From Sphingobacterium olei (GTDB lineage: Bacteria; Bacteroidota; Bacteroidia; Sphingobacteriales; Sphingobacteriaceae), in contig NZ_SUME01000001.1 in NCBI RefSeq assembly GCF_005048855.1, forward strand, positions 620,001-684,000: a stretch of DNA of 64,000 nt. Reading direction: 5' to 3'. The notes beneath the pieces are model-generated. The model was not told the DNA's origin and did not search any database. It saw only the letters and a program-made list of their open reading frames with translations. The translations under genes were made by a program, and so were the position numbers. This document shows, one piece after another, positions 8,745 to 16,550 of this stretch; within the stretch, counting starts at the first letter, position 1, and each line of letters begins with the position of its first letter.

Positions 8745-9551
8745 TTAGACCATTGACGATTTGCTGATATGTTTTTGCATATCGATTAACAGTTGTTTTA
8801 TTTCCTGTAAATCGGTTTCTGGTTCAGGGACACTATCGGTCTGATGCCGCACATACTGCCACAGCTCCAATACCTCATCTACGGGCACTATAAAAGGGGG
8901 GTAGTTGCTGTTCAATGAGGTGAGCCTTATTTTTCCATCCTCGAGTAGGCTTACCTGTTTAAATACAAAATCCTGTTCCCCTTTTAGAATCACAATACAT
9001 AGGCTGTTGCTTTTGAGTGTAGTCCAATCCTGCACATAGGAAGCCACAATATCGCTTCCTTCGGGAATGGGGAGCATAGAATCACCTGAAGTAGGAAACA
9101 TCCTATAGGTCGCTCCTTCGGGGAGATTGGGTAAGGAAAATTTGGGTAATGTTGCCAGGTAATCCGGATCTGTATGTCCTGCAGCGTATCCTGCTTTGGC
9201 TTTAATCGGCACGTACTCCATATTCTCCTTATTGTCGGAAGTCACGGTGATGGATAATACCCGGAGATTGTTACCGGAGATATATTCTTTGGCACCTGTT
9301 TCCATTTTACGCAGGTCGAATTCACTCCAATGGCTCAGGTCTACTTTAAGGAGGCTGTCCAATGGCACTTTAAAAAAATCAGAAATCTTTATGAGGTCTA
9401 GAAGTGGTGGATTCTCTGTCTTTCCGTTTTCCAGCGCGGTATACTTACTACGTGTAAAACCAAGCAATTGGGCCTGGTATTCCTGGCTGAATTTTTTCCG
9501 ATTCCTTAGGAAACGCAGATTCGTGTTGAAAAAAAGTTTTGCATCTTCCAT
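8745..9551 (-). CDS. LexA-like repressor (XRE helix-turn-helix plus S24 peptidase)
   Basis: 268 residues. Residues about 8-65 form an XRE-type helix-turn-helix (FLRNRKKFSQEYQAQLLGF, YTALENGKTENPPL). Residues about 115-245 form an S24 domain with AGYAAG, the Ser in GDSM (Ser158) and a candidate Lys in FVFKQ (Lys198), the LexA/UmuD serine-lysine dyad. Such proteins are derepressed by RecA-stimulated self-cleavage or act as repressors that sense DNA damage. It is divergent from imuA-imuB-dnaE2 with a perfect palindrome between, so it is the probable repressor of the mutasome and of itself. Cleavage competence is not shown. Confidence 0.85.
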   Translation of the reverse strand: MEDAKLFFNTNLRFLRNRKKFSQEYQAQLLGFTRSKYTALENGKTENPPLLDLIKISDFFKVPLDSLLKVDLSHWSEFDLRKMETGAKEYISGNNLRVLSITVTSDNKENMEYVPIKAKAGYAAGHTDPDYLATLPKFSLPNLPEGATYRMFPTSGDSMLPIPEGSDIVASYVQDWTTLKSNSLCIVILKGEQDFVFKQVSLLEDGKIRLTSLNSNYPPFIVPVDEVLELWQYVRHQTDSVPEPETDLQEIKQLLIDMQKHISKSSMV

Positions 9552-9579
9552 TATGTATTGTTATTATTGATGACGTTGT

Positions 9580-9600
9580 TTTGTCATTTATAATGACAAA
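9580..9600. promoter_or_regulatory. Perfect palindrome, candidate damage-response operator
   Basis: Arms TTTGTCATT and AATGACAAA (9 bp each) around TAT, fully symmetrical. It sits in the 54-bp divergent spacer, 28 nt from the repressor start and 5 nt from the first possible imuA ATG (62 nt from the alternative at 9663). The overlap with both promoters fits an S24-repressor operator; binding itself is inferred. Confidence 0.65.
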
Positions 9601-9605
9601 TATAA

Positions 9606-10406
9606 ATGAATTTTTGCTTAGATGCAAATACGCAGGTTTGCGAATATGCAAAAAATGAGGATATGGAAGGTTTATTGGATAAAAAGCATAGAATCGAGGA
9701 ACTGCGCAGGATGATTGTTGCAGCAGAGGGATTCGTTGTGCCAAGTGACCGCAATAATCCACTTTCCGATCTTGGTCTAATGGATAAATCCTTTCCTACA
9801 GGAATATTTCCGATAGGTGCAATCCATGAATTTATTAGCAGTGATGCAGCCGCGGCGGCATCGTCCAGCGGATTTATTTCTTGCCTGATGGGGATGCTGA
9901 TGAAACAAAAAGGACTTTGTGTATGGGTAAGTATAGGCAACAAGCTGTATCCGCCATCGCTTACAGGTTTTGGTATAGATCCAGATCGGGTGATATTCAT
10001 CCAGGTGTCGCGGGAGAAGGATGCGCTATGGGCAATCGAAGAAGCATTAAAATGTCCGTCTTTAGCGGGAGTAGTGGGCGAAATCCGGGATATGGACCTG
10101 ACAGCTTCCCGAAGGCTACAGCTTGCGGTAGAGCAGAGCCGGGTCACGGGTTTCCTACATCGGTATCGCCCCAGACGGATTGAAAATGTGGCCTGCGTGT
10201 CACGTTGGTATATTCGACCGCTCCCGAGCAGTTCAGATCCCGGGCTACCCGGCATCGGCCGGCCAGCATGGCAAGTGGAACTGCAAAAGATCCGGAATGG
10301 TAAACCGGGAACGTGGCAGATTTGTTGGGCTGCAGGACAATTCCATTATCTAGATGCACAAGTAGTAACTAAGGGAGATGTTTATGCACAGACAGGAACA
10401 TGGTAA
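9606..10406 (+). CDS. imuA: ImuA-like mutasome protein
   Basis: 266 residues. Similar in position and motifs to ImuA/SulA-like RecA-fold proteins of imuA-imuB-dnaE2 cassettes: FPIGAIHEFIS, GFISCLMGMLM, CVWVSIG, DPDRVIFIQVSREKDALWAIEEAL and a basic C-terminal half. ImuA helps recruit the error-prone polymerase complex after damage. The first ATG is only 5 nt from the palindrome with no ribosome site; ATG 9663 (MEGLLDKKHRIEELR) follows GAGG and begins where the coiled family start is expected, so it may be the real start. The 3' end overlaps imuB by 7 nt (ATGGTAA). Confidence 0.8.
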   Translation: MNFCLDANTQVCEYAKNEDMEGLLDKKHRIEELRRMIVAAEGFVVPSDRNNPLSDLGLMDKSFPTGIFPIGAIHEFISSDAAAAASSSGFISCLMGMLMKQKGLCVWVSIGNKLYPPSLTGFGIDPDRVIFIQVSREKDALWAIEEALKCPSLAGVVGEIRDMDLTASRRLQLAVEQSRVTGFLHRYRPRRIENVACVSRWYIRPLPSSSDPGLPGIGRPAWQVELQKIRNGKPGTWQICWAAGQFHYLDAQVVTKGDVYAQTGTW

Positions 10407-11902
10407 AGAGATATGTCGCAATTTGGTTTCCGTATTTGCTCACGGATAGGCTGGCAATTCGTCAGCCTGAGTTGCGGGGCGAACCTTTTGTGCTGACCAT
10501 GGCCGAAAAAGGTCGAATGCTGATTCGCGCCGTAAGCCAGGAAGCGGAGGCGGAAGGTATTAAGGAGAACATGGTGCTGGCTGATGCCAAAGCACTCTTT
10601 CCTAATCTCTTGGTGTTTGATTTTGATGCCGCTATGTCCGAAAAATTGCTCCGCCGTTTGGGAGAATGGTGTCTCCGCTATACACCCCTAGTAAGTGTGG
10701 ATGTACCAGATGGGTTACTGTTGGATGTAAGTGGCTGTACACACCTTTGGAAAGGAGAGGGGTATTATCTAAAAGAAATTACAACAAAGATGAAAGCGGG
10801 CGGATATCATGTACGTGCTGCGATGGCAGACACCCCTGGGATAGCATGGGCTGTTTCGCGCTATGGAAAAGAGGGACAGACTATTGTGGAGGGCGAGTTG
10901 CTGACGGCTTTATTGCCCCTGCCACCGGCAGCACTACGATTGGATGATGCTGTTACCCAACGGATGTACAAGCTGGGGATGAGAAAAATTCGCGATTTCA
11001 TACATCTACCTGCGACGACCTTACGTCGTCGTTTCGGGCAACAGTTGCTTGATCGTATAGGGCAGGCATTGGGTACAAGTCCGGAATACCTGGAACCGGT
11101 ATGTCCAGTAGTCGTGTATCAGGAACGACTTCCCTGCATGGAACCGGTGCGCACCCGAAAAGCAATAGAGCTTGCTTTGGATAATCTGCTGGAGACGTTA
11201 ACCGCTCGGCTGTTTAAAGAAGGTCAAGGATTGCGAAAAGCGGTCTTCAAATCATTTCGTATGGATGGTAAGGTTCAAGAAATTGCCATTGGAACCAATC
11301 GCCCTTCGCGCGACAGGCAGCATCTAGTTCGGTTATTCAACGAGAAAATCGCTCATATAGCACCGGGATTAGGGATTGAACTTTTTGTCTTAGAAGCACC
11401 GGTTGTGGAGGAACTGCATATGGAGCAGGAAAGACTGTGGAATAAGGACAACGCCTTTGATCGTGTAGAAATTGGCCATCTGCTGGATCGGATAGCTGGC
11501 CGCATGGGAGAGGAATCGATCCGACGTTATCTGCCCGATGAGCACCACTGGCCCGAGCGGGGCGTGAAACGGGCTGCATCGCTAGAAGAACAACCTTCGA
11601 TTTCTTGGCCTACCGAACGTCCACGACCTACGCAATTGCTTACCATACCTCAGCCGATAGAAGTAACGGTGCCTATTCCGGATTATCCTCCGATGCTGTT
11701 CCGGTATAAAGGAGAGACGCATATGATCAAAAAGGCAGATGGTCCCGAACGGATTGAGCGGGAATGGTGGATGGACCAGGGCGAACATCGCGATTATTAT
11801 TATGTAGAGGATGAGAAAGGGCGACGGTATTGGTTATTCCGCTTAGGGCATTATAGCGATGACCGATCTCATCAATGGTATTTACATGGATATTTTGCGT
11901 GA
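10400..11902 (+). CDS. imuB: ImuB, catalytically degenerate Y-family polymerase
   Basis: 500 residues with the Y-family palm/finger layout (VAIWFPYLLTDRLAIRQPEL, GIKENMVLADAKALFP, LLLDVSGCTHLW, HhH region LHLPATTLRRRFG-like near 205). The catalytic acids of active polymerases are missing: the first motif has no DxDxFFA and the SxDE motif is replaced by LLLDVSG. This is the hallmark of ImuB, a scaffold that links DnaE2 to the sliding clamp. Translation is coupled on both sides, with a 7-nt overlap with imuA and TGATG with dnaE2. A beta-clamp motif could not be picked out with confidence. Confidence 0.88.
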   Translation: MVKRYVAIWFPYLLTDRLAIRQPELRGEPFVLTMAEKGRMLIRAVSQEAEAEGIKENMVLADAKALFPNLLVFDFDAAMSEKLLRRLGEWCLRYTPLVSVDVPDGLLLDVSGCTHLWKGEGYYLKEITTKMKAGGYHVRAAMADTPGIAWAVSRYGKEGQTIVEGELLTALLPLPPAALRLDDAVTQRMYKLGMRKIRDFIHLPATTLRRRFGQQLLDRIGQALGTSPEYLEPVCPVVVYQERLPCMEPVRTRKAIELALDNLLETLTARLFKEGQGLRKAVFKSFRMDGKVQEIAIGTNRPSRDRQHLVRLFNEKIAHIAPGLGIELFVLEAPVVEELHMEQERLWNKDNAFDRVEIGHLLDRIAGRMGEESIRRYLPDEHHWPERGVKRAASLEEQPSISWPTERPRPTQLLTIPQPIEVTVPIPDYPPMLFRYKGETHMIKKADGPERIEREWWMDQGEHRDYYYVEDEKGRRYWLFRLGHYSDDRSHQWYLHGYFA

Positions 11903-14900
11903 TGACTATGGGGTATGTAGAGTTACAGGTAACCACCAATTTCAGTTTTCTTCGCGGTGCTTCTCATCCGGAGGAACTGGTGGAACAGGCAGCACAGCTC
12001 GGATATAAAGCATTGGCAGTGACCGACCGGAATAGCATGGCGGGGATCGTGCGGGCTCATGTCGCTACACGTAAGCAGGAGATACGTCTTATTCCAGCTT
12101 GTCGGCTTGATTTGTTGGATGGACCTAGTTTATTGGCTTACCCCACAGATCTAGCGGCATATGGACGGCTTTCAACCTTGCTCACTACTGGTAATCTGCG
12201 TGCTGAGAAGGGAAAATGTTACCTCTATAAGGCCGATGTATATGCCCATAGTCAAGGTATCAAATTCATCGCGCTGCCACCTGATCAGCTTACTCCCTCA
12301 TTTGAACTTGAGCCCGAATTTGTCCAGCATATGGAAGAATACCGGGGTGCGCTTCAGCATCAGTTCTATCTGGGTGCGTCACGTACTTACCGCGGAGATG
12401 ATGCCAAAAAACTGTTTCGGATCAATCAACTGGGGCAACGGCTTCACACCCCCATGGTGGCATTGGGGGATATACATTATCATGAACCATCGCGCCGCGA
12501 ATTGCAGGATATCCTGACCTGCATACGGGAAAAATGTACGATTCATCATGCCGGATTTCGTTTGCATCCCAATGCCGAACGTTACCTGAAACCCAAGGAA
12601 GAAATGGAGCGTCTGTTTCGGGCTTATCCCGATGCTATCGCGCGTACCACAGAAATAGCAGATGCCTGTAGTTTTTCGCTGGATCAACTGAAGTATGTGT
12701 ATCCCGAAGAATTGACGACAGATGGACGTACACCACAAGAAGAACTGAATCAATTGACTTGGGAAGGGGCTGCTACTCGATTTGGAGGTGATATTCCTTC
12801 GAGGATAAAAGAAACCATTGAGATGGAGCTTGATTTTATTGCACGAAAGAACTATGCTTCTTATTTCCTAACGGTATATGATTATGTACGATTTGCCCGC
12901 GAACGCGGTATCCTCTGTCAGGGACGTGGTTCGGCAGCCAATTCTACGATCTGTTACTGTTTGGGGATCACCTCAGTCAATCCTATAAAAATCAATCTGC
13001 TATTTGCCCGTTTCATGTCGGATGCCAGAGATGAACCACCGGATATCGACGTGGATTTTGAACACGAGCGACGGGAAGAGGTGATCCAGTACATCTATGA
13101 AAAATATGGACGTGACCGCGCAGCAATTGTGGCGACCGTAACCCAAGAGCGTTCCAAAGGAGCGATACGTGATGTGGGTAAAGCGATGGGGCTATCTATG
13201 GACGCGCTTGGCCGCCTTTCCAATGCCATAGGCTCCCATTGGGATACAACACTCGAGATGGAGCACTTTGTCGAGCAGGGATTCAACCCGGCCGATCCCC
13301 ATTTTCGTAAAATACTGGAGCTATCGGAACAACTTATGGGCTTTCCCAGGCAGCTGGGACAACATACGGGCGGATTTGTCATTACGCAGGGAAAGTTGCA
13401 CGAACTCTGTCCGATTATCCCGGCCCGTATGGAAGGACGTACGAATCTGGAATGGAACAAAGATGACCTGGAGGCATTGGGTTTTCTGAAAGTGGATGTA
13501 TTAGGGTTAGGTATGCTGACCTGTATCCGTAAGGCTTTTGATCTGGCCAAACAGCATTATGGAGAAAATTTTACCCTGGCCAATATTCCACAGGATGACA
13601 CTAAGGTATACGACATGATTAGCCATGCAGACACACTGGGGGTATTCCAGATCGAGAGTCGTGCGCAGATGTCTATGTTGCCACGCCTGCGGCCTGAAAA
13701 TTTTTATGACTTGGTTATTGAGGTGGCTATTGTACGGCCGGGTCCCATACAGGGCGATATGGTACATCCCTACCTACGTCGACGTAATGGAGAAGAAGCT
13801 GTAGATTATCCTTCCGAAGAAATCAAACATATCCTGAAGCGTACGTTAGGTGTGCCGTTGTTTCAGGAGCAGGCCATGGAGATTGCTATCGTGGCTGCGG
13901 GATTTACACCGGCAGAGGCAGACGAGCTGCGGCGGAGCATGGCTACCTTCAAGGCCAAAGGGGAGGTGAGCCGTTTTCATCGGAAGATGGTGGATGGGAT
14001 GGTCGGTAAAGGGTATTCCGAAGATTTTGCCAACCGCGTTTTTCGACAGCTGGAAGGATTTGGTAGTTACGGTTTTCCCGAAAGTCATGCGGCCTCTTTT
14101 GCCTTATTGGTATATGTATCCAGTTGGATCAAATACCATTATCCCGATATCTTTGCTGCTTCCCTGTTAAATAGCCAGCCTATGGGTTTCTACCAACCTG
14201 CACAGCTGGTAAGCGATGCCCGCAGGCATGGGATTACGGTATTGCCTATAGATGTCAATCACTCCCACTGGGACAATACGTTAGAAGGTAAATTTGGCAT
14301 AAAGTACCATGCTTTGCGCCTTGGTTTTAGGCAGGTCAAGGGGCTTTCAGAAGAGGATGTGCAATTGTTGATTGCACATCGTGGGGCGGGTTACCGTACG
14401 GTGGAAGCTTTAGCTTCTATTGTAGCGATAGCGGCCATGGAAAGACTGGCCGATGCAGATAGCTTTCGTTCATTGGGTTTAGACCGAAGACAGGCCTTAT
14501 GGGAGGTATCCGCACTAAAGGATAGACCAATAGCGCTTTTTGAGGGACAACCTTCAGAAAGCACGAAAGAAGGACAGATCGTACTACCGCTGATGACAGC
14601 CAGTGAGCATGTGGTACAGGATTACGCCACAACGTCGCTCTCGATCAAAGCGCATCCCGTTAGTTTTTTGCGGCAGCAGCTTGATCTTTTACATGTCGTG
14701 CCAACAGAAAAATTAAAAGTTGTAAAGAATGGCATGCCTGTAAAAGTCTGTGGAATAATCACGGTACGACAGCGCCCCGGCACAGCCAAAGGGGTATTAT
14801 TTGTAACGATAGAAGACGAAACAGGATTTGCCAACCTCGTGCTATGGGGTAAAGTGTTTGAGAAATACCGACGTGAAATATTACAGGCCAAACTCTTTAT

Positions 14901-15045
14901 GGTGGATGGCAAGATTCAGGTAGAAGGAGAAGTCATTCATGTAATCGCAACGCGCTGTTACAATATGAACAAATGGTTACACAGCCTGCAGACCCATGAA
15001 GAAGAAACGGATGCTGTATTCTATAAGGGAAGAAATTTCAGATAA
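11902..15045 (+). CDS. dnaE2: Error-prone DNA polymerase III alpha subunit DnaE2
   Basis: 1047 residues from ATG 11902. An upstream in-frame ATG at 11875 lies inside imuB; the TGATG overlap with the imuB stop makes 11902 (MTMGYVELQVTTNFSF) the better start. Domains: PHP (about 1-220, FLRGASHPEELV, ALAVTDRNSMAG), palm with PDIDVDFEHERREEV carrying the catalytic acids, fingers (SRAQMSMLPRLRPENF), HhH, and a C-terminal OB fold (VKVCGIITVRQRPGTAKG). DnaE2 copies damaged templates and causes induced mutagenesis with ImuA/ImuB. It ends at 15045, directly abutting the convergent gene's stop at 15046. Confidence 0.93.
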   Translation: MTMGYVELQVTTNFSFLRGASHPEELVEQAAQLGYKALAVTDRNSMAGIVRAHVATRKQEIRLIPACRLDLLDGPSLLAYPTDLAAYGRLSTLLTTGNLRAEKGKCYLYKADVYAHSQGIKFIALPPDQLTPSFELEPEFVQHMEEYRGALQHQFYLGASRTYRGDDAKKLFRINQLGQRLHTPMVALGDIHYHEPSRRELQDILTCIREKCTIHHAGFRLHPNAERYLKPKEEMERLFRAYPDAIARTTEIADACSFSLDQLKYVYPEELTTDGRTPQEELNQLTWEGAATRFGGDIPSRIKETIEMELDFIARKNYASYFLTVYDYVRFARERGILCQGRGSAANSTICYCLGITSVNPIKINLLFARFMSDARDEPPDIDVDFEHERREEVIQYIYEKYGRDRAAIVATVTQERSKGAIRDVGKAMGLSMDALGRLSNAIGSHWDTTLEMEHFVEQGFNPADPHFRKILELSEQLMGFPRQLGQHTGGFVITQGKLHELCPIIPARMEGRTNLEWNKDDLEALGFLKVDVLGLGMLTCIRKAFDLAKQHYGENFTLANIPQDDTKVYDMISHADTLGVFQIESRAQMSMLPRLRPENFYDLVIEVAIVRPGPIQGDMVHPYLRRRNGEEAVDYPSEEIKHILKRTLGVPLFQEQAMEIAIVAAGFTPAEADELRRSMATFKAKGEVSRFHRKMVDGMVGKGYSEDFANRVFRQLEGFGSYGFPESHAASFALLVYVSSWIKYHYPDIFAASLLNSQPMGFYQPAQLVSDARRHGITVLPIDVNHSHWDNTLEGKFGIKYHALRLGFRQVKGLSEEDVQLLIAHRGAGYRTVEALASIVAIAAMERLADADSFRSLGLDRRQALWEVSALKDRPIALFEGQPSESTKEGQIVLPLMTASEHVVQDYATTSLSIKAHPVSFLRQQLDLLHVVPTEKLKVVKNGMPVKVCGIITVRQRPGTAKGVLFVTIEDETGFANLVLWGKVFEKYRREILQAKLFMVDGKIQVEGEVIHVIATRCYNMNKWLHSLQTHEEETDAVFYKGRNFR

Positions 15046-16149
15046 TTAACTTACCTTTTCTATCTTATAATACCTGTCATCGATCCGTGTAAAGGCAAGT
15101 GTAATGCCCTCTGCTAATCCCAATTCATTGGCGGCTTCCTTTCCTAAGCGCAAAACATGTGGACGCTCTCCGCGATGGGAAAAGGTACATTCGAATTCAT
15201 TTCGGATTAAAACTTTAATTTTTTGGTTACTGCTGGGAAAGAAAGGCTTGACATCTTTTGTGATCCGAATCTGATTTTTGCGTACGTCATCAGCTGTTAT
15301 CTTATTGCCTGCTGAGGGAATAATGCCATGAGGAGCCTTTTGTGTTGGGGTTGTATCGGATAAACGTGTGGATTTATGCGTGATACTTTTGATATAGATG
15401 TGTTTTATTTTTGATTTTTCCGTATTCTTTTCCTCAATTTCAAAATCAGATTTTAACGATTTAAACAACTGGGATAATTTCATGAAGCCATAATTACGCG
15501 GATCAAAATCAGGTTTTCTTTTTAAGATCAATCCGCCGACTTCGGCGAGAAAGGCCCAACCGCTTTCATCAGCCGTATCGTTGACGGTATCTTTTAAAAG
15601 GGATAGCGTCTCTTTATCTATTACGGGCTCAGTCTTCTTGAGTGGAGACTGTTTTTGAATAGTTTCTTTTGTATTGATCGTGTTTTCAAGACGATCCTCC
15701 ACCTTACTTTTGTCTAATATTTCAACGTAAATAAATTTATCGCATGATGCGATAAAAGGTTTGGGTGTTTTTCTTTCTCCAACACCCAGCACGAGTTTAC
15801 CGGATTCCCTAAGCCGGGTAGCCAATCTTGTAAAATCACTGTCGCTTGATACAATGCAAAAACCATCAACGCGATCCGAATGCAAGATATCCATTGCATC
15901 GATAATTAATGCAGAATCTGTAGAATTCTTTCCTTGTGTATAACTGTATTGTTGAATAGGGGTAATCGCATGTATTAATAGAGACTCCTTCCAACCCACT
16001 ACGTACGAACTGGTCCAATCGCCGTAAATTCTCTTTATCGTCGGGATACCGTATCTTTTTACTTCGTTGAGAATACCTTCTATTTTAGTATAAGACACAT
16101 TATCGGCATCAATTAGGATAGCAATATTGAGATCTTTTTGTTCTGCCAT
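15046..16149 (-). CDS. NYN-domain nuclease-like protein with OST-HTH/LOTUS domain
   Basis: 367 residues. Residues 8 to about 165 are a PIN-like NYN domain: AILIDADNVS (Asp14, Asp16), KNSTDSALIIDAMD, FCIVSSDSDFTRLATRLRE and LGVGERKTP, with the acidic residues expected at the metal site. Residues about 185-260 look like an OST-HTH/LOTUS RNA-binding domain (GWAFLAEVGGLILKRKPDF, YGFMKLSQLFKSL). The C-terminal ~70 residues are a small beta-rich domain. Proteins of this type are thought to cut or bind RNA; the bacterial role is poorly known. Its stop abuts dnaE2 with no gap, so the two transcripts must overlap at their 3' ends. Confidence 0.82.
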   Translation of the reverse strand: MAEQKDLNIAILIDADNVSYTKIEGILNEVKRYGIPTIKRIYGDWTSSYVVGWKESLLIHAITPIQQYSYTQGKNSTDSALIIDAMDILHSDRVDGFCIVSSDSDFTRLATRLRESGKLVLGVGERKTPKPFIASCDKFIYVEILDKSKVEDRLENTINTKETIQKQSPLKKTEPVIDKETLSLLKDTVNDTADESGWAFLAEVGGLILKRKPDFDPRNYGFMKLSQLFKSLKSDFEIEEKNTEKSKIKHIYIKSITHKSTRLSDTTPTQKAPHGIIPSAGNKITADDVRKNQIRITKDVKPFFPSSNQKIKVLIRNEFECTFSHRGERPHVLRLGKEAANELGLAEGITLAFTRIDDRYYKIEKVS

Positions 16150-16246
16150 GGTTCAATTTTTTAGATAGCGCTATAAATATTTGTCCAAAGTAGCTATTAA
16201 TTAGCAAAAACTCTACATTTCCCGTTCATTTCTCCTTCACTACACA

Positions 16247-16263
16247 CCTCCTTATGTAGGAGG
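16247..16263. repeat. Short hairpin CCTCCT-5-AGGAGG
   Basis: A perfect 6-bp stem with loop TATGT in the NYN/SusC spacer. No T-run follows on either strand, so it is not a clear terminator. The arm AGGAGG resembles a Shine-Dalgarno core but no start codon follows it. Confidence 0.35.
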
Positions 16264-16359
16264 CTAATTCGGATGTCGCTTGAGCTAAGATAATATAATC
16301 CATCAAATCGACTAAATTATACATCTATAGGGTTCATTTGTCGACTACCTTTGAGTTAA

Positions 16360-16381
16360 TACTTGTAGCTGGCTACAAGTA
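16360..16381. promoter_or_regulatory. 22-bp palindrome upstream of SusC, candidate operator
   Basis: Arms TACTTGTAGC and GCTACAAGTA pair perfectly around TG. It lies about 170 nt before the SusC start and lacks a following T-run, so an operator for a dimeric regulator fits better than a terminator. No regulator gene adjoins the operon; the AraC gene at 32445 is the nearest candidate. Confidence 0.5.
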
Positions 16382-16550
16382 ATAGTTATAATCAATTGAT
16401 AAGCCAAAAGGCATTATATTTTTTTCAAAAGACAAAATAGTTTAAAAAGATAGCGTTGGCCATCATAAAATTTAATAACCAATAAAAGTATAAAATATTT
16501 ATGGGCACATGAATATTCCATATGACCAATTAACAGTAAATTATATACAT

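Larger units (their letters stand above)
16150..16550. other. Intergenic region between NYN gene and SusC operon
   Basis: About 400 bp, AT-rich, holding the promoters of two divergent genes. It contains a CCTCCT/AGGAGG hairpin at 16247-16263 and a 22-bp palindrome at 16360-16381. No coding sequence was seen on either strand. An in-frame ATG at 16509 exists, but its 14 extra codons do not fit a signal peptide. Confidence 0.6.

Noticed and set aside
10144..10359. Antisense ORFs within imuA, imuB, dnaE2 and the SusC genes
   Set aside because: They lie opposite clearly coding, motif-bearing genes, have arginine/proline-rich chance composition and show no domain.
11875..11901. Longer DnaE2 start at 11875
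   Set aside because: The nine extra codons lie wholly inside imuB, while ATG 11902 overlaps the imuB stop as TGATG, the usual coupled arrangement, and matches the family start YVELQ.
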